DNA of 64,000 nucleotides, taken from the NCBI GenBank assembly GCA_037367405.1, contig JAZKJV010005546.1, forward strand, positions 186,001 to 250,000. Direction: 5' to 3'. The notes below the pieces were generated by a model that saw only the letters and a list, made by a program, of their open reading frames with translations, was not told the DNA's origin and did no database searches. The position numbers were made by a program, and so were the translations under genes. The stretch comes from Ottelia alismoides (taxonomy: Eukaryota; Streptophyta; Magnoliopsida; Alismatales; Hydrocharitaceae). Below are positions 11,446-21,507 of this stretch, piece by piece (position 1 is the stretch's first letter; the number at the start of each line of letters is the position of its first letter).

Positions 11446-11701
11446 CGATTTAATAGTTCTATAACATTTGCTAACAACATTAATTATAATACAATTAAGG
11501 AAGGGTCGTATTAAAAACTTAATGCATTATATAAGTGACGTATAATAATCATGGGGGGGGGGCATGATCCTCCCATAATGTATACTAGTTCCGCCCCTGC
11601 CCCTGTGAATAATAAACTGTGAGGAGGGTTGGGAGAGTTGGAAGGAGGGGTACACCGGTTTACCCCAACCCAACACAACCCACCAACCAAACGAACCCCA
11701 A

Positions 11702-12299
11702 GTGATGTTCTTCCGAGAGCAAAGCTCAAGAAGGTTGGAAACTAAATTAGGAAGTATCAAATTCAGTGTGATGGGTGCTCGAGTCACTCAAACCAAGGTA
11801 GAAGAAATTACAATTCTGATTTTTGAAAGATTCTCAAGTTTGGTATTCACTCGTATTCGATTAGCTAAAAGTTCAATAAGATCTGGTTCGTAAACAAACA
11901 ATCCGAACCTAAATATAGGTTTACATTTGTTTATATAAACAACGAAGTGAACCTAAAAGTGGTAGGTTTGTTCAAGTTTGATTTGCTAAAAATTCGACAC
12001 ACACGTACACACATATTCGCACAAATTTACATATATTTACTAGATAAATAGACTCTGTCCCATGGTAAGGAAACTTTGTCCTGGGATAAGACATCCCATG
12101 ATGAATGGTCATATCAATCCATTATATCTCTCTTTACAAAATGAGGCTATATTTGTTGTGTAATTATTTTTTTACTTAAATTAGTGAAGAATGTCATATC
12201 CGTCGTATCATTAGCAATGGTCTAAATAACAATGATAATCTCTTGTTCTTTTTAAAAATTTTAATTTATCATCACAATTTTTTAAGTTCAAAATTAGCA
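11702..12299. other. Intergenic stretch, probable old TE debris
   Basis: It contains phrases such as ttcgattagctaaaag and ccgaacctaaatatagg that look like degraded transposon sequence. I could not assign them to a family. Confidence 0.4.
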
Positions 12300-12509
12300 A
12301 CGATTAGCCAACATTTTGAAAAATAATAGCAAATAAGCATCGCTATATGGACTATCACGCATAATATAGCAATGGATACAACATTCATCACTAATTTCAA
12401 GTATAAGAAATTAATTCACAAGGAGTAATATTGACCTTATATTTAACAACGGATAATTAGTTATGGATTTTGAAAAAAAAGTGTCACTATAACCCCATTT
12501 GTTGTAGTG
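12300..12509 (-). mobile_element. CACTA-like right end, fragment
   Basis: The segment ends with cccatttgttgtagtg, whose complement CACTACAACAAATGGG is a CACTA-type terminus. The neighbouring 200 bp is shared, with divergence, with 20640-20830, so a family exists. No matching left end was found, so only a fragment is claimed. Confidence 0.45.
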
Positions 12510-13851
12510 ATATATCATTTTCTTATTCCTCAAATCAATTGAACAAGAGCGAAGGATAAACCTAATTTATATCTTTTCTCACCTTACTCCCCATCCCTCA
12601 TCCGAATAGATGAGGATATAAATATATATTCAATTATTTTGTTAAAATGAAGAATCATTATTTAAAAGAATTCAAAGAAATTATATATTTTTCTTAAGCA
12701 CGAAGAAGAGTGAGATAAAGAAGTAGAAATTAAACACGTGAAATTTGATTTTTTTTTGCACAATATTGACTAGTCATTACATAGAAATTGATAGGAGACG
12801 GGCAACAAACTGTACCGCCAATCTCTTTTGGATGACAAATCCAATCCTACATAATACAACATTCATCGATCCATCTTCATTGTACATCTTTTCATTCTCT
12901 CTCATCAAAAAATTCTCGAGCTCGACATAACAAGTGGAATTGTGATGCAATTTGAACAGAACACGAAAGATAATTTTAAAACTTGTTACTCAATATATTA
13001 AATTATGGATGATATTAAACGATATTGTGTTATTACCATATTACTAATTGAAATATATATATATATGATTATGTTGGATGCCTTGAATGGGAGTTTAAAT
13101 GTAAAGAAAATCAACATTTCTAATTGAAATAACAAATTACATGGAGATTAATGGGAGACGGGCAACAAGCTGCATCATTGATCCCTTTTGGATGACAAAT
13201 CGAACTCTACAAAATGCAATATTTATATAGACCTAAGAATTATAACATTGTTATGCATATTTTTGTACCCTTTGAGGAGTTATACTGCTTTAGTTGTTAA
13301 GAACTTAAAGGTATCAAAACCAACGGGGATGAATACATGTTGATTGTCAATGCGCCTTCTTATGTTTCGCAGCTTTTGTTGAGGTAGATTTTTGTGCAGC
13401 GTATCCAACAAAAAAATCACTCCTTATCAGACTTACTAATAGAAAAACTCCAGTCAAATCAACACATGCATGTTTCCCTCGAGCCCATCCAAATATATTA
13501 AAACACCTGCCGGTCTAAGTGTGAGTGTCGATCTCCCCTCTTGCGAATCAATCAGAAAATTCGTAGATATTTCTTTCCTTGAAGCAACCTCAGCGTGTAT
13601 AAAATGTAATAGATTATGCTTGCGAAGACAATAATATATAAAATATAACAGATTATCTTTGCATTTAAAAATAGGAATCCATGGCTAAGGTCCGAAAATT
13701 AACAAATATTTGAAAATAAAAGAGGAACGAGACAAAGTACACATTGTGAAGTGTTGTTTGCATCTGCAAAACGAAAACCTTGGCTAAAATAGAGAAAGAA
13801 AAAAAATTACTTAACCACGAGGAACTACGAAAAGAACTCAAATTTGGGAAC
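12510..13851. other. AT-rich intergenic stretch with an old direct repeat
   Basis: Two similar segments of about 100 bp, at 12767-12865 and 13128-13230, share gagacgggcaacaa and cttttggatgacaaat in direct order about 360 bp apart. No coding sequence was recognised. Confidence 0.5.
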
Positions 13852-14048
13852 TGTTGAGAAGCACTTTACCCACAAACCATAGAGGTAGATTAGTTATGTT
13901 GTAAAGCATCCTACCCATAAACCCTAGGGGTAGATTAGTCATCTCATATACCAATTGTATCGTAATCATAGACCTCTCTACCTATATAAAGAGCCTTTAA
14001 GAATTTCCTTTCTCAATAAGAAAAAGAAGCATTCTCTCTACTGGAACA
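13852..14048 (+). repeat. Possible short LTR or TRIM-like fragment
   Basis: It starts TGTTGAGAAG, has a TATA box (ctatataaag, about 13981), a poly(A)-like caataag, and could end GGAACA at 14048, giving 197 bp, close to the 196-bp LTR of Copia 2. No convincing primer site follows and no partner LTR is visible. Confidence 0.3.
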
Positions 14049-14393
14049 AAGATCGCATATGGCAAACTATAGTATGTCGCCTTTGTTGGAGAAGATGTTG
14101 ATGATTTTGTTGTTGCTGGAGAAGATGAAGTTGATAAATGGTGTCGTAGTTGAAGAAGAAGAAGTTTAGCTGTCGTTGGAGAAGACGCTAGTGTTGTCTT
14201 CATGGTTGAAAAAGAGGAAGTCGATGATGCCGCCACCGCAGTAGAAGAGGAAGAAGGCGATTCTCTTTCAATGGCAGGGGAAAATAAGAAATGTTACCAT
14301 GGAGAGTAGACAGTATTAGATGAGAATATAAATAGTTGATGTGATGAGTTGATAGGTGATGTGTTGCATGTAAAAAATAATTATAATTTATAT
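14049..14393. other. GAAGA-rich stretch
   Basis: Repeated ggagaagatg and gaagaagaag motifs dominate 14085-14270. Frames on either strand are low-complexity, and no gene is called. Confidence 0.4.
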
Positions 14394-14560
14394 GGATATT
14401 TACATTATAATATTGAGTAATTTCGTACTTATATTCATAACCATGAGTAATAATTAATTACACGAGAAACCCCAAGTAATACTTGACCTTTAAATGACAT
14501 AACCTTGTGTCAAATTCCATCTCGAATCTCCGTTAACTTTGATGAAAAAAGTTATATGCG
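14394..14560. mobile_element. Left-end fragment of the long-TIR Mutator-like family
   Basis: The order ggatatttac, gagtaatttcgta, attcataacc, gaaaccccaagtaatact and gacataacc follows the left terminal repeat of the element at 21024-35238 (gggacttttac, gagtaatttcgta, gaaaccccaagtaatgct). No right end was found. Confidence 0.5.
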
Positions 14561-15021
14561 GATAAGCTTGCCCTTCAAAGCATACTATATTTAAAAATTG
14601 ATACCATTCTGCATATCAAATAAAATAATTGAGAGTATGATGGAGGAGTATCCCTCCTTATTCTCTATTCTTTCCAACCGAATAGAGAATAGACATTTAT
14701 TTTCCTTATTCCCCATCTTTATCTTGGTTATTCTCGAAGCGAACGCCACCTAAAGATGAAAATGAATACAAATATATTTGCATTTATTCATATCCACACT
14801 CGTCAAATAGATGATATGAACGCCATTTTCTTGTAAATGACAAATATTAATGCGAATACGAATACAAATATTCAACATTCGTTGAATATGAATACAAATA
14901 AGAATATAATATCCTCAATTTGATGAATACAAAAATGAATACAAATGTTCATATTTTAAAGTACACGAACACGAATATTCATTTTTTGAAGGATATAATT
15001 ATGGATATATATATATATATA
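14561..15021. repeat. Degenerate GAATACAAATA repeat region
   Basis: From about 14755 the DNA is dominated by loose copies of gaatacaaata and gaatattca, then an (AT)n run at 15005-15024. Such arrays are common inside old plant transposons. No gene is visible. Confidence 0.45.
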
Positions 15022-16432
15022 TATGATATCTTTCAAATGAGACATGCTCCTTCCATTCATAAGGAAGATCAGCAATCTCGGCCATCCGTAATTGATCGTG
15101 TGGTTGTTATTAATGGCATATTAATATTACTTACAAATTAAGCAAAAACTTATTTCGGTCTTTATAAATTATCTAAATACAATATGTAACCAAGTCAATT
15201 ATCCCCTCCATTAATCTCACCTTAATTGCTTATTCAAATTTAGAAACCAACATGCCCTAACCAAAAGGGAGTGCCACCCCTTTTGTTCTCACGTGAATCT
15301 GGTCGGGGAGAGGGGTGTGTCGCCTCCTTGTCTTCCTTCACAAGCAAGGGGAGAGCCGCCCCTTGCTGCAGCAGGTCGCGGATGGTTTGAATTTCTATTG
15401 CCAAGGTGTTCTGTTTCTCGTTGCTTGCGGTGCTCGTCGTTGTCTTTTATATGGGGTTCGTACATACGTCCGTTCATCGTCGCCGTATCTCGTATGTATT
15501 TTTCGTTCCTGGCAGATAATTTTCATTTTATATTACTTTATTTTTATATGTTAATACGTTTTGTTACTTGTTCGATTAGCTTCTTCTTTGTGCAGGTACG
15601 TTCTCATGCCGTCATAGGATTTGACGTGGATCAGGTTGATGTTTGGTCGGCCCTAAAAGATTGGAAATTGGAATTTGCTCTTTGTGCCGACAAGTGTGGA
15701 TGTTATGCAACTAACGGATAAAAACGGTGGACAAAACAGTCGCACTCCCCCATTTTGGCTATGGAGATGACGGTGAAGCCTGGTCCGCGGGTGGAATGAG
15801 ATGTTGTTCCAGCAGATGGAGGGTTGCAAGGGATGCTCATATTGTAAATTTGATGTGTATTGCACATTTTGGATGTGCGTTATACATTTTAAATGTGTAT
15901 TATACATATCTCGGTTATATTTTACTCATTGATTGAGCGTGAATGACTAATGCATTTTTAAAAAGAACCATAAAAATTTTATTCTATAAAAAATCATACA
16001 ATCATTACAAATAAGCATTCATTAATTGCTAATACGAATTGTATTCTATAAAGAACCATATAAAATTTACAAATGGCTGATTACTTCTGAAGGAAGCATG
16101 GTAATATAAAAAACATACAATCGTTACAAAAGGAACCGCAGATTCTATAAAAAAACACATTAGGATATAAACATTACCCCACGTTATGTTGTCCAGCACA
16201 AAACTATACATTTTTTAAATTTGGTATTGTGTGAAAACTACAAAAAATTAAAAGTATCTAAATTTAGTATTTCGAAATATTAATTAGCATGCATAATTAA
16301 TGCAAAAGTTGATGACCAAAATGCCCTTTGGGGCAAATAAATTGATGATGCCGTTAGATTTGAATCTAACGACTACGATCGTTGATCTTCCTTAAGGATG
16401 GAAGGATCAAGTCCTATTTGAAAGGCCCTATA
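15022..16432. mobile_element. Pack-type TIR element carrying foreign sequence (about 1.4 kb)
   Basis: The left end (atctttcaaatgagac, ctccttccat, aaggaagatcagc) is inverted at the right end (complement of gatcttccttaagg, atggaaggatcaag, tcctatttgaaagg), giving terminal repeats of about 55 bp. The outer flanks are both tatatatat, which fits a 9-bp duplication but is uninformative in an AT run. The interior is much richer in GC at 15290-15480 and contains a candidate spliced segment. The ends resemble the 285-bp MITE at 10246-10530. Confidence 0.55.
15293..15721 (+). pseudogene. Captured gene-like segment with a possible intron, product unknown
   Basis: A 142-codon frame spans a GC-rich first part (to about 15490) and a second part after 15597. 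Between them is a T-rich stretch beginning near gtatgta (15493) and ending ttctttgtgcag (15596), which looks like a plant intron. The downstream peptide reads VRSHAVIGFDVDQVDVW and continues to a stop at 15719-15721. I do not recognise a domain. The frame lies wholly inside a TIR element, so capture of a host gene piece is more likely than a functioning gene. Confidence 0.35.
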
Positions 16433-16909
16433 TATATGAATATACATAATGATATTTTGGAGAAAAATTAATATTTTGGAAAAAAATAAAAAAATACGGG
16501 GAAAAAGCTCAGAAACGGCCTTATTTTTCCCTTTTTTTGATAGAAAAGTTAATTGATTTTGTGGCGAGAAAAATATATTTCCACAACCATCATAAATGGA
16601 AAAAATGGCCGCACCAGTATTTGTGGTAAATATAAATTTTAATTTTCTTGGAATGATGTAATCATCGTCCGGAATTCGTTGCCAAAAAAAGGGTACGTAA
16701 GGAATTGTGACCGCAATATATTCATTGCCTCGGCTTTGATGATGGAAAATTCATTATAGCTAACAAACCCTGTTGCCAATATAATATTACTGATTGGGTC
16801 GATGGAAATTCGTTAGAAAAAAATATTGCTAAAATCTTTTTGTTGACACAACTTAATTACTGTCAAATGAATTTGTTGTGAACATCAATATTTTATTTTA
16901 CTAAAAAAA
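16433..16909. other. AT-rich intergenic stretch
   Basis: It contains imperfect segments such as ggaaattcgtta and aatttgttgtgaac that look like worn CACTA-type subterminal repeats. No boundaries can be set. Confidence 0.35.
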
Positions 16910-16936
16910 CTAGTGCACATCCCGTGCTTTCCACGG
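16910..16936 (-). mobile_element. Helitron-like 3' end
   Basis: On the minus strand a short hairpin (ccgtg, 5-nt loop, cacgg) is followed after eight bases by CTAG and then a T-run, the layout of a Helitron 3' terminus (hairpin, CTRR, host T). The body would extend to the right, but no 5' TC end was identified. Confidence 0.4.
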
Positions 16937-17311
16937 AGAAAAAATATTCTGCCTATTATCTCACACAAGTAATTTATGCCCATACATAGCACGTATTTAT
17001 GTAAAATTATGATATATTCACATATTAATTAATTTAAGCGTAAGAGCTAATTAGGCTTAAACATGCGAAGTACGATGATTTTATTAATAAAAAAATAATA
17101 CATAATTCATAGTTATGAGAATATCAATGTTATTCAAGTGATAATAATATTTATAATCTTATAACAGTTTCAAAATTAGCAACGGGTAATTTGATACAAA
17201 AGATTGTGCTATAAAATTGATATTATTTTTGCATATAAATATGATTTCGTAATCGTCCTCATCTTTTCTAGTCACCGTCATTATTAATATGGAAGAATTT
17301 ATGTTGTATTA
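16937..17311. other. AT-rich stretch, possibly Helitron body
   Basis: No gene is visible. It would belong to the Helitron if the terminus at 16910 is real. Confidence 0.3.
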
Positions 17312-17320
17312 AATAAAAAA

Positions 17321-17593
17321 GGGATTTTATCAGTTGTGCCCCTTTGAGATATCGCAATATCAATTATGCCCCTATCTTTTTAGTAATATCAGTTTTGCCC
17401 CTGACTTCTTGCCAATATTTCACTTGTGCCCCTCGGAGGGGCATAACTGATAAAAGTTTTTTATCAGTTATGCCCCTCCGAGGGGCACAAGTGAAATATT
17501 GGCAAGAAGTCGAGGGCACAACTGATATTACCATAAAGATAGGGGCATAACTGATATTGCGATATCTCAGAGGGGCACAACTGATAAAATCCC
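17321..17593. mobile_element. Near-perfect foldback element, Mutator-like, 273 bp
   Basis: Two 135-bp arms (17321-17455 and 17459-17593) are inverted copies with about seven mismatches and a 3-nt loop. It begins gggattttatc and is flanked on both sides by aataaaaaa (17312-17320 and 17594-17602), a perfect 9-bp duplication, although low in complexity. Each arm contains about five copies of a motif near ATCAGTTRTGCCCCT. Transcription from either side would give a long hairpin RNA. Frames at 17344-17660 are shadows of the palindrome. Confidence 0.8.
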
Positions 17594-17602
17594 AATAAAA
17601 AA

Positions 17603-17814
17603 CTATGAGAATACACAATAAATTTAGTATATTGTCCTCATCTTTCCTAATAAACATCATTATTATTATGTAAATAATGAGGATGATTAGAAGAGGTAAC
17701 GACCATTATAACTTTACAAAGGACAATATCTAAAACATGTTATGAAAAAAGAATCATCTTTATAAATTACATAATATTAACGAAGATGATTATAAATATC
17801 ATTTTTTGAAGAAA
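17603..17814. other. AT-rich spacer between foldback and LINE
   Basis: No feature recognised. Confidence 0.5.
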
Positions 17815-19885
17815 AAAGGATGCAAAGCCGTGAAGGCCAACACCCAAAAACTTTATATTCACAAGTTATGTATCATAAGTACAAGGACCAAGAATCGCGA
17901 AGGATCTTGGCATGTTCAAGAACATTCTCAATATACATTCTCTCCCTTCGAAAGACTACATTATTTCTTGCAAGCCAAATTGACCACAATATTGCCACTG
18001 CAAGAATCATCGTTGAGGACTGTAAAATGTGGGGCGTACCAATTGAATCCCAAAAGGCTCTAGAATTCTCCACATCAATCCCGGTCAACGCAAGCTCCAT
18101 CCAAATCGCTCTCGATGTTGGGCATGCAAAAAAATATGATTGATATCTTCGGACTCTTCCCCGCAACGTAAGCATGAGTCACTAGCTCCATGGAATAATC
18201 TGGCCCTGCGTGCTTCCGTCATGATTCACTCCCTACCTAACAACCACATGAAAACTTTGACTCGACGAGGAATCTTCCAAGTCCAAATCTACCCCAAGGT
18301 TGGCATAGATATGCGAGGATCAAAGACAAAAGAAGCATATAGAACTTTATATGCCTTTTTCACAGAGAATTGATCATCCCTCCAAATCCAGTGGTCCCGA
18401 CCAGTTGCGGGAATCCCCACCCATGAAAGTACCTCCCTCATTCTCAAGAGGTCTGTTGTCTGCTGCTCTGAAAGCGCTACACGAAATCTCGGCGACCAGG
18501 CTGCATCAATCCATGACCCAAACTCGCACTTGTTGGTTCTCCACCACAGCAAACAAGTTTGGAAAGTTATCACAAAGAGCCCCATGCCCAGACCAATCAT
18601 CCAACCAAAAACGAGAGTCATCCTCAATACCAAGACTTAGTCGCATAAATGATGAGATGTGAGGGAGAACAGAGCAAATTCCCCTCCAAAAATTAGATGG
18701 CATATGCACCTGATCAGATCTCCATGAGAGAGTGTTAGAAACCCCATAAATCTTCCGTACCAATGAGCATAAAAGGTCTGAACCACTGCCCCAAATGCAT
18801 GTCACCCACTTAGTCAGAAGTGTCGTGTTCATCACATCCAGGTCAAGGACACCCAAGCCGCCATCCTTTTCAGATAGAAGAACCGTCTGCCAACCAACCA
18901 ATGAAATCCAAGGGGAGTTCCCTATACTCGACCAAAAGAATCGTTGCATTAAAGTTTCCAAGCGTCTACGGACCCCTACAAGAAGAATCCTTGAGGAAAA
19001 AAAGAAGATCGGAATGGCGGATAGGACTGCCTTCAAAAGAATCAAGCGCCCCCCTCGTGATAGGCAAGAAGCACGTCAACCTGCAAGTCTTCTTTCGATC
19101 CGCTCAACCATTGGCATCCAGTCCATTTGTCTAAGGCGTCCATTGACTAGTGGTAGTCCCAGATGGCTGATTGGAAGGACGCCCCTCTGTGATCTTAGTG
19201 ATATCCCACATGCCATCACCTCCTCATCTGTTAAACCAAAGGGGACAAAAATTGACTTATCATAGTTGATCTTTAGACCTGAGACCTCTCCAAATAGGTC
19301 AAGCACTGTAGTAATCCCCGCTGCTTCCCTAGCTCTCCCTTCTATGAAAAACATTGTGTCGTCAGCATATTGTAAGATTGGAATCGATAAATTATCCAAC
19401 CGGTACTCTGTGAAGAAGCCTCCTTCAACCGCTCGAGAAACCATACGTGATAATGCATCCGCAACCAGAACAAAGAGCAATGGAGCAAAAGGGCATCCCT
19501 GTCGAAGTCCTCATTGCGGTTGGAAAAATCTTCCTTCTTGCCGCCCATTCACCAAAACCGAGGAAGAGGTAGTAGTTACACACCTCTTCATCCATGCAAT
19601 TCAAGCATAAGGAAATCCCCGTCGAGAGAGAGATGCCCATATGAAATTCCAACTCACACAATCATATGCTTTAGAGAAATCGACTTTCCAAAGCAATCCC
19701 TTAGTCTTTTTTCTTTTCCAATCTGCAATTATCTCTGAGGCAATGACCACTCCGTCCATCATATGGAGTCCGGGAATAAAAGCAGTCTGCGACGTCACAA
19801 TAATGGAGTCCAAAACCTCACGAAGTCGATGGCCAAAACCTTAGCCACAATCAGATAAATGGCATTTGATAAGGCAATGGGTATC
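17815..19885 (-). pseudogene. L1-type LINE ORF2 fragment: reverse transcriptase plus zf-RVT domain
   Basis: On the minus strand the translation begins at the reverse transcriptase segment PIALSNAIYLIVAKVLA, passes TSQTAFIPGL, KVDFSKAYDCVSW and the catalytic box LQYADDTMFF (near 19360), then GLKINYDKS, and ends with the zinc-knuckle zf-RVT region (CLRCGEESEDINHIFFACP) and the LWSIWLARNNVVF motif. In-frame stops interrupt it near 19601, 19512 and 19076, and frames shift near 18540 and 18290. The endonuclease and ORF1 are missing, as expected for a 5'-truncated LINE. No clear poly(A) tail or target duplication was found. Confidence 0.85.
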
Positions 19886-20254
19886 ATGTAAATAAATAGT
19901 AAAGGGCCAAATTTGAATCATCATTAACTATTTAGTCGCAATTATTATGAAGATTAAATGATTCATGTTATGAATATAACATCATGAATTTAGACATGAT
20001 AATACTAACGGAACCCCCAACCTTCGACTTCTTTGTCTTTGGATATAAATATTATGTATTAGTAGGAATAATAATGAGCTAATAGCACTCCTATCGTTAA
20101 TTAGGAATATTAATAGAAACTATAAGTACCCACTTAAATAGTGTTCTTTCAACACAAAAGATCGAGGTTAACATCTCCCTTGTGGTTATTGCATTAGTTA
20201 GTTGACAACATAAAAGATAATCGAATCTTTCAATATGGATTTAAGCAAGAATTC
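19886..20254. other. AT-rich intergenic stretch
   Basis: No gene or repeat recognised. Confidence 0.5.
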
Positions 20255-20310
20255 ATGTAGCCGACCCCACTTATAGTGGGAGAAGGCTTTGTCTTTTTTA
20301 TTGATAGAAA
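20255..20310 (+). repeat. Retroposon-like 3' tail motif
   Basis: The segment gtagccgaccccactt followed by a tagtggg hairpin half and aaggctttgtctttttt resembles the conserved 3' tails seen on plant SINE/LINE copies. No body or duplication was assigned. Confidence 0.35.
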
Positions 20311-20639
20311 TTTAATATAATCGTATTAATTACATAATATTTAAGTATATAGTATGTCTTTGATAAATTATGCAAAACGGATGATAGTATTGTTAAAATA
20401 TTGAATTCAATAATAAGAAATAAATTATTTAGTATTTATAGAATGTGTATAATTCAATGATTTAGCAATCATTAATTCTCAATGTGTATTTTGACTTGCG
20501 CATGATGTCGTGAAGTCAGTGTGAGTCGGAATACTTAGATAATTTATGTTCCCGTGCTTTGCTAAGATCAAATTAGGCAATTACATGATAAAAAAGTTGA
20601 AGTGTGCGTGCAATCTACATTTGACTTCCATTAAACTAG

Positions 20640-20830
20640 CTAGCGAGGATTATTTAAATTTATCAAAATAGTAATATATGGACCGTCACTAATGATATAT
20701 CGATGGATATTATATTCATCGTTAATTTCAAGTATGAAAAATAATTTCGCAATAAATAACACCCGTGATGTATTTAACAATGGCTAATTTAGCCAGGATT
20801 TTGAGAAAAACATCTCTATGACCCAACTTA
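20640..20830. repeat. Diverged copy of the CACTA-like subterminal region at 12300-12509
   Basis: The order atatggacc, atcgatggata, ttcatcgttaatttcaagtat and ggattttgagaaaaa follows 12350-12480. The terminus itself is not preserved. Confidence 0.45.
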
Positions 20831-21014
20831 TATTCATATTTATTGCCACCATTGCAATATATATATATTGGAATAAAATATTTGTTGTTATGTCTTTGCA
20901 TATGAATGGTATAAAAATGGTTATGTGTTTAAAGTTTAATGATTTCTTTATGTGATAATATCATGTTAACTAAGATAGAGAGAATCGCTATTCCAAGAGA
21001 AAGAAATATAATCA

Positions 21015-21023
21015 TTGTTTTAA
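21015..21023. repeat. 9-bp target duplication of the Mutator-like element, left
   Basis: ttgttttaa occurs here and again at 35239-35247, immediately outside the inverted ends. Confidence 0.75.
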
Positions 21024-21224
21024 GGGACTTTTACATCCATAACCCTGAGTAATTTCGTAATAACATTCCTAACCTTGCATAGTCACGAATTACACGTGAA
21101 ACCCCAAGTAATGCTTAACTCTTACAGACATAACCCTGTGTTATGTTCTGTTTCAGATGACTGTTATAGTTGACGGTTTCCGTTTGAAAAAGTCAAAATT
21201 ACCCCTAATACTCTAGCGATTTTA

Positions 21225-21507
21225 CAAATCATGCCCTATATCTCTTTTTCTTTCCTTGATGCACCAGGCCATCCTCTTCCTTCACTTTCGATCAAGGATT
21301 TCCCATTCATTTTATTTTTTTTATCTTCAATATCTAGCTGGCGATCCATCCTCGAGCCGAGTATCTTATTTACAGGTGCAAGTCCTGGCGAATTCTTCTT
21401 CCACAAAAAGTGCATCACTTACAGAGACCCAAATAACAACATCTGGAGTGGGAGGGAGGCGAGACGGACGGGGACGGTAGGATTGGAGAGGGGGAGGCAA
21501 TGACTTG
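21225..21507 (+). other. Mutator-like element interior, left part, with possible captured exon-like pieces
   Basis: A 90-codon frame (21231-21503) includes FLDAPGHPLPSLS and later PGEFFFHKKCITYRDPNNNI, preceded by an acceptor-like ttatttacag. It might be captured host sequence, but I recognise no family. The end is G-rich, like the right part of the element. Confidence 0.25.

Larger units (their letters stand above)
10671..11599. mobile_element. hAT element with an internal tandem duplication (929 bp)
   Basis: Termini are caggagcggaaccagg and the complement of ctagttccgcccctg, close to the CAGGGGCGGA ends common in plant hAT elements. Flanks accctatg (10663-10670) and cccctgtg (11600-11607) agree at six of eight bases. 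About 270 bp, including the right end, is present twice in tandem (about 11037-11306 and 11307-11597), so the terminal sequence ctagttccgcccc occurs internally near 11292 and again at the true end. No transposase frame is present. Confidence 0.65.
10608..11701. mobile_element. Outer hAT-like element with GTTTGGTTG ends, split by an inserted hAT
   Basis: The left end (cccctgtttggttgttggg) and the right end (complement of ccaccaaccaaacgaacccc) are inverted. Together with the ends of the elements at 55025 and 57266 they define a family whose termini read roughly GTTTGGTTGGTGGGTT. The element at 10671-11599 sits inside it. A clear target duplication was not found. Confidence 0.5.

Noticed and set aside
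15293..15936. A functional small gene at 15.3-15.9 kb
   Set aside because: The frame has no recognisable domain and lies inside a TIR element, so it is reported only as captured sequence.
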